A stretch of 64,000 bases of DNA from Stichopus chloronotus (taxonomy: Eukaryota > Echinodermata > Holothuroidea > Aspidochirotida > Stichopodidae), in assembly GCA_021234535.1 (NCBI GenBank), contig CM037838.1:9564672-9628671 (forward strand), in the 5' to 3' direction. The translations under genes were made by a program, and so were the position numbers. Below the pieces are notes generated by a model that saw only the letters and a list, made by a program, of their open reading frames with translations, was not told the origin of the DNA and made no database searches. Every line of letters starts with the position of its first letter. Positions within the stretch are counted from its first letter, which is position 1. Of this stretch, positions 26,888 to 39,893 are shown piece after piece.

Positions 26888-27061
26888 GTAAAATATGAAC
26901 TCCATAAATTTTACATGTAATGAATGTAAACAGTATCTGTAAATTCTACATAATTTTGGTAAATTTTACTACATTTTAGTAAAATTGTTATGTACACAAT
27001 GTAAGTCTTACATTATCTGTGTGTAAAATTTTACCTAAAAGTTATGGAGTTCTTATTTTAT
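26888..27061. repeat. AT-rich inverted repeat (foldback)
   Basis: The 20 bases at 26888-26907 pair with 27042-27061 at 18 of 20 positions around an AACTCCATAA / TTATGGAGTT core. The interior is built of TAAAATTTTAC and TACATTA-type words, many of them self-complementary. This resembles a short hairpin-type MITE. No target-site duplication was established. Confidence 0.5.
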
Positions 27062-29383
27062 CTTTACGTTTTGTGAGTGCAATATCACGGTTACGGAAAA
27101 AAAGTAGGAAAGACTTTTGCAATAGAACAGATGGAGTCATAAGGAAAAAAAGAAGAAACGGATGGATTGCAAGATCTTCTTTTCGAGAGGGAAGAGCAGG
27201 CCTTCACATCATGATCATCTGATGTGATTTAAATGTGAATTGAATGATGGTGACAAATATATAAAGTATACCTCACAGAAAATCCCAGAAGGTGTAGAAA
27301 GTCATACACTTAATTCCCATGTGACACGTTATCTGGGTTACGGACCGACCGAGTATGTGAACATCGCTTCATCTTAAGAAGTCTTTTTTTCGATGAGAGT
27401 GTCAAAGGAGGAGAAATTTTTCGTCTTTATCAATTTTCCAATTTCACTTCGATTAAGTGCCCCACTTATTGTCCTTTCAACCAGAAGAAAATGAACTAAA
27501 GCGTCTTCAAGCTGCGAGATGATAAGGCAACCAGCTCTCTGATCTCAACTGGAGTGAATTTATTCTCAAATTTATTTTCAAAATGGCGGAAATCCCCCCC
27601 CCCCCACCCGAGTCCCTGCAACTTAAATCAGACAAACAACAACATTTCATGGTACACTGTTTTCAAGAACATTTAAGAATTCAAATTTGAAACTTCGGAA
27701 CTTGTGAAGGATTTTACCTAAATAAAAAAGTCCAGTGAGTTTCAGTGAAGTAGTTCAGTGGTAAAGTTTATTTATTTTTTTTTAAATTTCATATTGTTAT
27801 TAGCGTTGTTAGAGTGTCTTACGCCTTGTAATTTTTTTCAAGTCACCAATTGTTCTACTACATCCCTCTCAATTGCAACTAGGTTAACTGACGTATCTAT
27901 AATGACATGTGGTGCCAATTTCCTAGCAAAAAAGGAGTTAAAATTGGACATTTAGACCACTCCACTTTGCTTTATGCCAGACAGGCAAATTTGCATGACT
28001 GAATTAAGTGGGTAGGCTTTAACTGCAGAGTCTATATCAGTTACCTCCAAATTACTATTTAAGCACCAGTAACTGGTTTTTATTATAACGTTTGAGTATA
28101 GCCTCTGCAGATATTCAAATTGTTAAAAAAAATGGATCAGCCACAACGTATCAAATAGCTTGCCGAAGGCAATTTAACAACTACACACCCTGTGAAATGT
28201 AGCCCAATGTACGATGTTTTCCTTCTTTAATTTTAAAGCAAGCATCAATTTTATTTCTCGAAAAACAAGAGGTTGGTGACCGCTTTATTGCACGTGGAAG
28301 ACGGGAATAGCATGACAATTGAATGCTACAGAGGATATTACTGAAAACAGTGAATGATTAATTACAAAAACAAAAACAAAAATTTTGTGTTAAGTAGTCA
28401 GTACTAACCCCGAAGGAACGTTGTGGTCATCATAAGATATGAAGAAACCGGTAACTGAGGTACTTGGAAAAAAAAAAGAAGAAAAACAGGATCAAACATA
28501 AGCTGATAAGGACGAAGCAAAACTACTAAATCACTCAACCGAATACCCTGTCACTGAAACTGACGATGATTGCATTAATGAGGAACAAATTATTATTAAT
28601 TCGAGTGGAATATATGTCTAACTTATCTCGTCCTTGTTTGTCATTCTCGTTGGCAGGTAGATCGCCTGCGGCAGATTTCTCAAAATCTTATTTCATCCTT
28701 GAAAGAAAAGTTGAAAAGAAAAATGCGTAAGAAATCATTTTTTTATAATTTAAACCCATACTTTGGCATAAGCCTTATTTATTGGTATAAGCCTTATTTA
28801 TTGGCATATTCTTCTACCTGTGTTTTTTTTTTTTGTTTATCGCTGGTGTTTAATTCACTTGCACGGTTTGCCAGTTTAACACCGTCACTCCAATCTTTAC
28901 AAAACTTCAATGGACAATGAAAGCAAGGATTAAAGCTTATGCGATAGTAGGCAATTCCTTGCACACATGAAGCACAGTGCCCCAGTGATGGACGGAGGAA
29001 ACAATACTAACAGTTTTATAAACAAAGACCGTTAATTTCTTGCTTTATGAGCGATTGATCGATCAAAACATTTCCTAAGGAATTGTGAAATTAGCAAACC
29101 TTGAATTTAAGATCAAAGTAGGATATATAAGAATTGACGTCAAGTCGTCTGCATCAGATCTATTTTTTTCTTTCAAAACCTGAGCCCTACTTCATATCTT
29201 TTCTCTTTTAAGCTAAATCTGACTTAACCTGATATTCTGTTTGAGAATTGATTAATATTATCATTATTGATTAGCTCTTACAATAATTTCTTTGGTAAAT
29301 GGTACCTCTACACATTTAACACAGAACAAGTTTAAAGGATAGAATCACATGACCAGAAGATGACCCTGCAAAAGAAAAGTAAA
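27062..29383. other. Non-coding stretch
   Basis: No gene is recognised. There is a run of twelve C at 27594-27605, a short duplicated phrase (AAGCCTTATTTATTGG) at about 28769 and 28788, and a TGACGTCA at 29135-29142. Confidence 0.5.
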
Positions 29384-29529
29384 TACTAATAATAATATTA
29401 ATAATAATAATAAAAATAATGATAATGATAATAAAAAAATAATGATGATAATAAAAAATGATAATGGTAATGATAATGATGATAATTATGATGATAATGA
29501 TAATGATGGTGATAATGATAATGATAATT
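29384..29529. repeat. Imperfect (AAT/GAT)n microsatellite
   Basis: About 145 bases are made of AAT, GAT and GGT triplets, with the first part mainly AAT and the second mainly GATAAT. On the minus strand it reads as a run of isoleucine codons, which is a composition artefact. Confidence 0.9.
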
Positions 29530-31031
29530 TTATTAGCCACATAAAGTTTTTTCACTCTGGGTATGTTTTCATGATGATCATACGGTAATACTGCATCCAC
29601 ACACATCTACAGATGATCACGTTTTCGTTTCTGAGAAATAAATTCACCCATTAAGATCCTAAGCAAGATGGGCAAGGACTGAATTAGGAACAAAAAGCCT
29701 CGCAAGTATAAGCCAGGTCAATATCAAAAGCAAAGAAAACAAGAATAAAACCAAAACAAGATAGGATAGCAGATAACAATCATGGAATATACATTGCAGA
29801 GCAATTGAAAATATCTTTTTTTTTCTCATTGTGACGTCAGAGAGATGGGTGACGTATACGTAAGTAATGACAATATTTTGAGACTCGTCAGTGTGTACAG
29901 TCGTTTCTTTATTAATCTACGCGGTGGATGGCTACTTTTGACTGTTAGGGCCTGAATCGTTGCCTCCTTACGGCGGTACTCGAGGCAGATATCAATCTTT
30001 GTTTTCCTGTTCAAGGGAGAAAAATCTCATTCTCGAGGGCTTCCAGCGTCCTCGTTTTACCTCTCAGCATTCGTTTTCAATTTTTGTTTTTATATAAAAC
30101 CTTGCACCCCCTTTTTTTCTCTGACCTATTGCCTCGATTACGTATATGTAAACTGCTTACTCTGAGAGGCAAAACCTGTCAGCAAAATATTATGGAGTGC
30201 CAATTCTCCTCCGAGTGCCATTACCGTTGATGGCAGGGCTTACAGAGTTTTGAGATTTTCACAAAATTTGCCGAAGAAACAGATAATTACATTTGCAGAT
30301 ACTCGAAGCGTATTAGTGCACCTATTTACATACTATATGAGAGATGGCCAGTCTTTAATAAGATTTTCAAGCGTCCACGAGCCTTCAATGTTTAATGGTC
30401 AATTGACTTGTGAAATTCTCAGGAAATTTAACGACTTCCCTTCTGACGTGAAATCTCAAATAAGGATATTAAAACACATCTTATCATGGGTATAAACGTT
30501 ATGCAAATTGCAAACAAATGCGAGAATGCAAGAAATAGCAAGAAATAGCCACGACAAGGTTGACAATAGGTTGATGATAGGTTCATCTGTGCTTAGATAT
30601 CGGATGATTGAGGGCGCGTTACGTTATCGGTGAAAGAAAAATAAATAAAAAATATCTCTGCATAATTAAGTTTGCTTCTTGAGAATCCAATGAAATTTCA
30701 AGATGATGTCACTTTACACCACTACTTTCGGTTAAAGGTCGTCTCTCTTTAGTGTTAAGACAATGTAAGGTATAACACCGGTAAATGGGTTTGGTCTTGC
30801 AGTCGTCTGTGGTTTCTCTTTAAGATCACAGGCTAATGTTTCGTTAACAAGGAGATGACTGTCTCTAATTCAAGCTCACTTTTTCTGTTGTTATTTAGTC
30901 CTCCCCTGACAACAGCGGTTGTAGGGTGAGAGACTGGGTGCAGGGTTCAACAGAATAGTGGTTGGTGTCATGTGATGACATAGCTTTGAGTATTGCACGT
31001 ACGTGTGCATTGTCGTTTGTGTCTTTAATAA
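29530..31031. other. Non-coding stretch
   Basis: No gene is recognised. A plus-strand frame at 30250-30495 (81 codons) has no motif and no coding-like base composition. A TGACGTCA lies at 29832-29839. Confidence 0.5.
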
Positions 31032-31372
31032 GCTTTTTCGCAATCTCGACTGCGCATGCTCATGTCCTCAAATCAGAAGATAAACAAACATGCTCTCGTA
31101 CTTACAACACGTGTAAAAAAAAACTGAGTTTATTTTAGAATATATTCAAATCCTCCTTTTTTAGGCCAATTGCTAGTATACAGAGGATTCGCACCTACAG
31201 TTCTGTGTCATGAAAGGCAGCTAAGCCCCCACTTTTCGTTTAAAAAATTGTGTCATAATCAGCCAACAGTTGTATGTATTTTCATGATGCCATGTGTGGC
31301 GAGCACGGTTTGTTTTTCTTTCTTGCATCCCACAATGCCTTCCGTGAATTGCCAGTGAGATTGCGAAAAGGC
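31032..31372 (+). mobile_element. MITE-like element, copy 1 of a two-copy family
   Basis: The ends are inverted repeats: GCTTTTTCGCAATCTC at the left matches the complement of GAGATTGCGAAAAGGC at the right with one mismatch. The interior is clearly homologous, in inverse orientation, to 54412-54782: shared phrases in order are GACTGCGCATG, AGAAGATAAACAAAC, TACAACACGTG, GTTTATTTTAGAAT, ATTCAAATCCTC, TTCGCACCTACAGTT, and GTGTC near the middle. No protein is encoded. Superfamily is unknown and no target-site duplication was clear. Confidence 0.75.
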
Positions 31373-32567
31373 TGATTGTCAATATGTGGTTCATATTCAA
31401 ATCTGACCTAAACACTTCGATGATTGGTCACTACTTGTGCACATTTCACTTCGTAAGTAATAACGCACCCCGATGTCTGATGTATCCGCAAAGGCACTGG
31501 ACGATGAATGTCTTATTCTTAATCTCAGTTCAACGTCAGTTCAATTGACTATGTCTTTATTTCTATTGGTGTTCATCTGAACACATCAGTTTACTGAATA
31601 TGCCTTATTTTCTCTGTATAAGGGGATAGTAACCTACATAATCTCTTTGTGAACCATTTACTTTCACTTTTCAATTTCTCCTATTAATGTGCATAATCAA
31701 TGGGTTTTTTTCTTTATTGTGAGATTGGAATAAAGTTACAATGAAAGACTGAGCCTTATTTTAAAGCATTAATCTTCCTTATCTTCTCCAAGTTAAAACT
31801 CGTACAAACGACAACTAAATTTTTGTTCAAATTGTCAGCTATACGTGCAATTTAATATATACTGTACAATTCATTCTTCCTGCAAGATGATCGCATGCGA
31901 TTTGACGTCACACTTCAACTTAATGACGTTTATTTAAAAGAACTGTCGAATTAAATTAAATGAGTCCCCCCCCCCGTAAACTCGATAATCAAATTTCGAA
32001 AAGGAATTAGTTCTCACTAAATATTATGTCATTAGTTAATTTCAACTTTGTTCGAAACAGTGTTTAAAAGGTTATCTGAGGTTACCGTAATACTTATTCG
32101 GTAAATGACGCTGTTCGGAATCTTAAGTCCAAGTCTTGCTCTATATTAATGTAGGCGGGGCAAAGCTGAAGCAATTGAAGACCTGTCTTACATGTAGCTT
32201 TGGGGGAATAGCAGGCATGTCTTCATTATCTTTACTAATCTGTAGAATTATAATTTTGCCTGGTGGCTTCCCTCTTAACTGAAAATTTATTCCTGTTGGC
32301 CATCCGCCCTTATCTCCTTGGCTACGGTTTACTTGGCAAGATTATCGCTGAAGGTTTCAATCAGAGATCGTGAAGAGGCAAGAGGTTACATCAAAAGAAG
32401 CTTATCACGAAGGCTAACAGATGTGTCGACTGCTGCTTCGAGAGATGAAGAAGATATAAACAAAGTTAACAGGGTACTGCAACGAGTCACTAACTTTAAG
32501 ACAAGCAAGTCGATGGAATTTCGATAGATACAGTTACAGCTTACACTGCCAGACAGACCGACAGACA

Positions 32568-32589
32568 GAGAGAGAGAGAGAGAGAGAGG
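32568..32589. repeat. (GA)n microsatellite
   Basis: About 22 bases of AG dinucleotides follow an ACAGACAG-rich lead. Confidence 0.9.
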
Positions 32590-33660
32590 ATAACACATCT
32601 GTCAGATGATCACAGGGCGTGATTCATGTCGATCAATTTGAGAGCAATTTCTGCTATTTCTAATACACATATATTTTCTCCACAATTTTTCGCTGACATC
32701 ATCCTTAACTCAGTGTTCCAGATGATTGGTGCATGGTTAGGACTGGTTTTCTGTATGTGTCGCATTGACTGACTGTTTATCCTATCATGTAAATGTGTTC
32801 GAGATGGATGTAGAACAAAGTCACTTCAATTCGCTTAAAAAGAATTTCCTGAGTGTTTATTGCTAATGAATACTGACAGGTGGAGCCTCTGTATTTCATG
32901 CGAGGGTAACAAGTCAATTGACCATGAAATACTCACTCGTGGGTAATGAAAAATATAAAAGTACCCTGGCCATTTTTAGTATGTGAATCCTGCTACTGTC
33001 TCCTACTCCGTGATCAAACCATCAGCAACTAACATTTCCCACATTAACTAATGTGAGGGACATTACGGGTTCTATAGACTGCAGAATTGTTTCTTTTTTT
33101 TTTTTTTTCTATCCAGCCTTTTTCAGAGCCACTGTCGCAACCTCCTCCCATCCTCATTAAGAGCAATGTCCGAAGAGATATTTTTTTTTCCGTCATCAGT
33201 TTGGGTATAATAAGAGCAAAGGGTATCCGTGGTTTTACTTTGAAGTTTCTCTGTAACGTAAATCAACGCAGGTTTAAGTCGAAGCAGGGAAATCTTATAT
33301 ATGTTTTTAAAAGCCTTATAGCTCTCTGCATTACTCATAGTGATCAGATAACGCTAATAGGAGGAACATTTGGGGATTTAAAAAAAAATGAGAATTGTTT
33401 CTTTTGATGCCTCATTTCAATCAAAATCCTCTTCCTCCAGCATTATTATGAGCAATGTGCAAACTGACGATGGTTCATTTTCATCGACGTAACTATGATG
33501 AAGCCATGATAGTTGAGGATTTGTTTGGCTCCCTCTTCATTGGGTCAAAATGCTTGAGTGAACTTCTTCTCGAATGGGAGTTTTCTTTTGGTTATTGGGA
33601 TTCACGGATACTAACAGGGAGTGAAACAATACAACATATATGCCTCCTTGTGACAAGTCC

Positions 33661-33876
33661 TGACGTCATTGTTACATTAACATGTATCATGTAGGACAAA
33701 ACCTGTTATAATTTGAAATGTTTCAAGGTTACATTCCTCTACTAATTGAGGTATACGATAGCATTCCCGAGTATATAGTTTTTTCTTTTCATCTATACCT
33801 AGTAATGACGTCACGCATGATATCGATCGTAAAACATGATTTTGTTCTAATCAGTTCATGGCGTCAAGTGACGTCA
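33661..33876. promoter_or_regulatory. Cluster of three CRE-type palindromes
   Basis: TGACGTCA occurs at 33661-33668, 33806-33813 and 33869-33876. Three exact copies of an 8-base palindrome within 216 bases is far above chance in AT-rich DNA. There is no visible promoter or gene start beside them. Confidence 0.3.
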
Positions 33877-35740
33877 CATACAAGATCCCGCCAGAAGTTG
33901 CTTTCAGTGGGATTAGCGACCTTTTTTGTTTTTCCATGTTTCTTTCCTTTACGTTTCTCGACATGACTTTTCATTTCAATAATAAAAGTCAAATTGAGAA
34001 CGATTTATTCCTTCGTTTCGCTGATCATCTGTAGCGGCCACTGCCAACCTGAGATACAAAGACGAAACAAAAGCAGACGAATGCATTTTTTTTTCATCCC
34101 CTAATTTAAAAATCGATTGGAATATATGAAGATGAACGAGTAGGCTCTAGCAAGAAACACGTGACACCGTAGGGTTCCATAGGAGATTACGCATTCCAAA
34201 TACTGAAAAGCAATCTAACATTATATGTATAAATATAGACATATAGAGCCAACTAGTGATACAATCAAAAACTGATATCAGTTAACTTTAAACGCCTACA
34301 TTACTTGCAGTAATCTCCTGAATGTCTCGATAAATTAATCAATTATAATCTGATGGATACAACGTTTTTGAGGGCTCACAAAGCTGAATGAGGAATAGTC
34401 TGTGGCAACACAAGTGTTCTTCATCAAAAAATTTCAAACGAATCCTTGTCGTTGCTTTGGAACTGTGTGCATGGAACAGACTAAAGTCTTCGACAAGGAA
34501 GGCAGCAACGAGTCCTATAGGCCAAACTATGTAGCTGATGCCTTCATGAAACGATTTTTCATAGCGAGATAGCAATACATCTGAAGAGTGGAAATACTTC
34601 AACCTGAAATAACCTCTACATTTAAAAGCGAACGCTTCAAAGGCAAATAATATGATCGAAGTCGTCACTTGCTTGTTGAGGTAAGTAGATGTGTTTAGGA
34701 CTGAATCAATGTATACCTGCAGACGGCACTCGAGGGAAAGACCCTAATGCATGCCTCTTCATGGTGAAATAACACGTCGAGATAGATGGTTTATGAGTCC
34801 TGGGGGATTAAACTGTAGCTAAGTAATAGCTATGTAGACAAGTGGTATACTTAAGGCGCAATACAGAGACTAAACTGTGACTGTAAACACTGAATTATTT
34901 ATAATTTCTCTGACAAGCAATGATACACATCGGGTCCCTTCAATTGCAATTATAGCACGTCCGTCTTTTGTGGCATATGCCGACCTATAAAATAATACCA
35001 AAAGAAAAAACAAAAAGCAACGAAAAAACATGAAAATTGAATCTGCCACCTTTGTCGGTTTTCACACCTGGATAAACATTTACATCAAAACATTTGCAAA
35101 ACAAACTGCAAAGTATATTAAAATGAAACTTTATAGTTTCAACTTTACCCTTTTAGTTTTATAATTAATATGCTTTCATTTCATTGACTCCGTGAACCAC
35201 GTAGCATTGAGCGTGTTGACGACACATTAACAAATAAAACAAGCCAGTGCAGTTGTGGCAGTTGGGATATCGGGGCCAATCACAGCCTTTAAAAAAAAAG
35301 TTTATCCACGATATTATTGTCTGTATAGGGAGTTCAGTCGTTCCACACTGTCCTACACTCACAGCCACTCACAGACTGCAGTCACTATGCTTCAGTAACA
35401 CATATAGTAAGTTGTTGTAAGTCCTGCTCCAGGACAAATTTCCACAGATATTTAAAATATTAGGTTCGGAGAAAAGAAGATATTTGCGAGAATCTATATT
35501 TCACATCGTGCTTAACACGACATGCAGATAACCAAGACGACTGACTTATTGACTGACTGGCGTTCCCTTCGAAAATCGTTGCAAAGTGAGAACACCCCAA
35601 AATTTTAATGGAATTTATGTCAGAAGAAATGTAAAAATAAATGCAGCGATATTTATAATTTTCCTTCTTTTTCACTCAGGCACTTGTATCAGGGAATGTA
35701 GGCCGCGAATGATGCGATCTCAATATCCGCGTTAGAGGTA

Positions 35741-35890
35741 CACTGACACATGCAGTCACATGCTGACACAAACACTGACACATGCAGTCACATGCTGACA
35801 CAAACACTGACACATGCAGTCACATGCTGACACAAACACTGAAACATGCAGTCACATGCTGACACAAACACTGCCAGACACATGCAGTCA
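35741..35890. repeat. 32-bp minisatellite, four full units and a partial fifth
   Basis: Units begin with CACTGACACATGCAGTCACA at 35741, 35773 and 35805; the unit at 35837 has one change (GAAACATG). A partial fifth at 35869-35890 carries a short insertion (CTGCCAGACAC). Identity between units is nearly complete, so the array is young. Each unit contains TGACACA twice and the self-complementary word CATG twice. There are no unique spacers between copies, so it is a simple tandem array. Confidence 0.95.
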
Positions 35891-38800
35891 TTCCATGACA
35901 TGATGTTATCGTTAAAGTGTTATCGTACTAATGGCAGCATATCAACTTTCACGTTGTTGCTCATTTCAATCGTGGAAAGAAACTGCCTTGGGGATAATTT
36001 TGTAGTTGTAAGTTCAGTAGACCAAAATGACTGCATTTTTACTTATTTCTATGGGAGATGCAAATATCGACGCTGTTGGCTACAGCGATATCTTTGAAGT
36101 CATAGAACGTCAAACGACATTCAAAACGAAAGCCAGTTTATGAAGGGTTATAGATTTCGTGAATCAAATATCAAACCACAATTTAACAATTACATAGATG
36201 TGCATTCAAGCCAAACCATAACTGTTGCAATGTATGTCATTGATATTAAGGTCTACAATCATTGTTGTTATTATTACAACGATTGTTCATACTGAATTAA
36301 AACGGCTAAAAATCCAGTTTTTTATACCACACTGGGACAAAGCATAAGTGTGGTATACCTTGTTTACCAACCCCATCTTCTAAGGTAACTTTTATCACCT
36401 CTGGATTCCTCTGTCAAGCTCAGGTAGCCAACAATAACGCGGCCAATATGGCATCAAATGCCGAGATTATTACGAACTGGAATTTATATAATGGCAGATA
36501 TCTTAATCGCCATGGAAACAGACAGAATATTTAGTGGCTTCGATTCTTCATTTTATAATGACGAGATGAACGAGTAACCTACGATTGTATTAAAAACACT
36601 ATGAAATGTTGTTTAGCAAATACTGTAGCCCCCTCGTCCAGACTCGAGCATCTAAAGTGTCTGACTGCAATACAATGTCAGAGGTGACACTGGAAGCGCA
36701 GCAAAGTGTCCTACGTCAGACGTGTTATTTACAACGGGAGTTGTGGGAAAGTGGGAAAATCCTCTTTTCAAGGGCACTCGCCAATCATACACCTTTTGCT
36801 CCTCAAAATTGAGAGTTAATTCCGTCTCATTGAACCCAATGTAGACACCTTCTGGGAAAAGAGGTAACTTCGTAATATCACCATTCAAGATTAATCATAT
36901 CCGTCATATGAATTTGAAATATTTATTAAGCACTTAACTTTGTCATCATTATATAATTCGATTCCCATAAAGGCTGCCTTGCCGATCGTGCCATTAGCCA
37001 TTTTATATGTATCTTCAGGTTTCTCAAACTCATTTTCTATTCCCTTCAGAAAAAAAAAATACCCCGGAAGAAAACATTCAGCTCTCGGGTTTTCATATGG
37101 CTTTTCGACCTCGTTTTATTTCCACTAATTTGAAGAAGCTTTTCTGTGATGGCCACAAAAAAGAGTAAAGTTTGGAAAACAAGAAAAGGGCGGAAACGTT
37201 TTTAAGCACTTCACTGGGGCCTTTTACTTTCGCCAAATTGCTCTTCAGATTCGGATGGGGTTAAAATTTCACAGCTGAAGAAAGTCCGATGAAATGTATT
37301 TAAAATGCTATTCACAGATGAGGAATGGCAGGTTTCCTCATATCTGGTCAACACTGTTTGAAGCTGAATTAAGGTGTTTACATATTCGGGTGAGAAATAC
37401 GCTTACAGCTAAGTACCTCGCTTGTTCTCATGCAACTCGCCGGGTCTACACGCTACGTTAACGATGTACCTGTACATAACGGCAATACAGAAAGAAAAAA
37501 TCATGTTACTGTAATAGAAATAGTACTTTTTATGTTTCAAGTAATTGCCGTGACAGGTTGATATGATACTTACGGAATTAGGAGAACTGAAACAAACAAA
37601 CCTGTAAAGTATGACAGTTGGCTGCTTCGTAAATCAAATTAGTTGAGAAACGTTGTCTAATAAAGACTTTGAAATTGTAGAGAAATTGTAAACATGTATT
37701 ACTTCTTTTGTATTACTTCTTGTAGAAAACAGGTATACTGAGAATTTAAGCAAGTGCATATCACGTATTGAATTGTCCATAATTGAGGAAATATACCTAT
37801 TTTATATCTGTTTTATACCAAAACGTCTTATTCAGAAGAAAGTCTACGACTAGTACCAAAACACATTTAAAGTTAATTTGAATGAAATTAAAACACATCA
37901 CCGATCAGGTACGTTAAATTTACACTGGTCTGCTATTGCAAAAAAAAAAAAAAAATCCCCTAAAAAAGGAAAGGAATGGGAGAAAAAAACACCGTGTAGA
38001 CAAACAATAATGAGTTTAACTTAACTTAAGACTACTTTTCCAAATTTGAACTTTTTTTATTTTCACACTAGAAAGTTGACCAAACAAAGAAAGTGGACGA
38101 TTTCATCTTCCTTACAATCCATTAAACAGATTAGTCTTTAGAGGTGACACAAACCTTGAAAAAGAAATGGATGGGTGGATGAGTCCGTCGTAACTAATGT
38201 CAATTATTTCTTTTCGTCTCTTGCTTGTTAATGTAACGGGGGGGGGGGGATTTTTCTCAGTACTTTTAAAAGCGATACGTTAAGTCTGAGTGTCACACTC
38301 GTCTTCTGCAATTAGTCAATCCTGTTAAATTGAGGTTGCCCACCTCCTCATTTGTAAACAGCATCACATCAGGGCAATGTTGTAACTTTTTTATTATGAT
38401 TGTGTGAGCGTCGCCATTGTTTACATCTGACGATAACATTTGTCAGGCTCTGTGGCCTTTATGCGGTTCAGTGATGTTTTTTATTGTTAATAAAAAAGAA
38501 TGAATTCCTTTGGGACACCTTTTCAGGATCCTAACGGACAAAAAAGGTTTATTTATAAACAGACTATAGTCTAGCGATTCGTTTTTGGTGTTGCTGAGGT
38601 TATCTGTCACACGTCATCCATTAACGAACTCCAAAAAGCTAGCACATTTCTGCGAAAGAGAACATCCCCAAATGTATTGTAACATAACAGAACAATAAAT
38701 TGTAAAATTTGTAGCTAAAAAATGGTCGTATGCAAACAGACGTGCAAAAGCATAAACCATCGTGCGTAAGGACGAAGTAGATTTCAAAAACAAGAGCTTT

Positions 38801-39893
38801 GTTTGTTTGAGATACTTTTCACAATCTTAACCCGCCCTCCCCCCCCCCCCCACTCAAGCCAAACCTACATTAAGACAAAAAAAAAAAGACTTATTAAGTA
38901 TAATATACAAATAATTACCGAATCGTCTTTACTTACAGCATTCAGAATGAAAACACTCAAGTTGTTTTCCAAACAGAAGACAAGTTCATTCTCGTAACTT
39001 GAGTGTTTCTAATACCGTACCAAAATAGCCGATGACGTTCTTCAGATGCTTGAAATGAAATCATCTTCTTTTGAATTATCCAGAAGGTAATGCAATGCAA
39101 AAACTTAGAAAAAAAAACACCAGCGGATCAGTAATATATTTACGGTGTCGTCCTACTTGTAAAAATTACCCCCGACTGTCGGAGCCATCTTCCCTAATCC
39201 GTCCATCAAAATTCTACTTAAGACTTTTTTTCAGTTATCTCCGGCAAACGGCAAATGTTATCGTTTAACCGTAAAATGAAAACACTTGAGACAAGTTCTT
39301 ATATTTTCTGTCACGTAAATGGGTCGTAAAAAATAACAGAATGGGTCCTCAACAAAGGTAAGTCGAAGAGACAAAATTGTTTCCGTCCGACGCAACAACT
39401 GGGCTGCTCACTTGGTATTGCTCCTTAAATTGGGTATCTTCAGATCATATTGATGTCTGTGGTTTTAAAGTTGTTGTTGAAATTTTTTGACGCATAGTAA
39501 CACTTTCTTGTACTCTCATTAGTTATGAAGAGATAATAGCGTCAGTTTTAAAATAAGCATAATAATTTTCATAATTATTATGTTGTATTTTCGTTTTATG
39601 TTTTCGGTTAACATTGGTAATGTTCATACTTCTGTGTCGATTTTGATTCAAATCACACCTATGCAATCAGTCAAAATGAGGAGACCGTCAAAGGATAGGT
39701 AACTTCCCTAAAAAAACATTCTTTACTCAAGAAATAGGATGGCGTATCAGTGCATCAAGATTGTCCACTACACTCAGTTACAATGTGAGTATGAATATAT
39801 ACTATGACCGTGCACCGACAATGTATAAACATGTTGTCACTCTAATTTGTCAATACAAAGTGCTGACCAGCCTGGATGATCACACATGAAGAA
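35891..39893. other. Non-coding stretch
   Basis: No gene is recognised. Poly-G/C runs are at 38238-38249 (twelve G) and 38839-38851 (thirteen C), with A runs at 37940-37954 and 38877-38887. Open frames are short and motif-free. Confidence 0.5.

Larger units (their letters stand above)
31373..35740. other. Non-coding stretch
   Basis: No gene is recognised. A plus-strand frame at 32318-32527 (69 codons, charged, soluble-looking) and a minus-strand frame at 34339-34668 (109 codons) have no motif I know. A short GA repeat is at 32568-32589, a run of ten C at 31966-31975, and TGACGTCA occurs at 31903, 33661, 33806 and 33869. Confidence 0.5.

Noticed and set aside
29316..29606. 96-codon isoleucine-rich protein
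   Set aside because: Produced by the AAT/GAT microsatellite read on the minus strand.
34339..34668. 109-codon minus-strand frame as a host gene
   Set aside because: No recognisable domain, AT-driven composition and no splice or start context; length is compatible with chance in 64 kb.
35741..35890. CRISPR array
   Set aside because: The 32-base units are directly contiguous with no unique spacers, and the DNA is animal-like.
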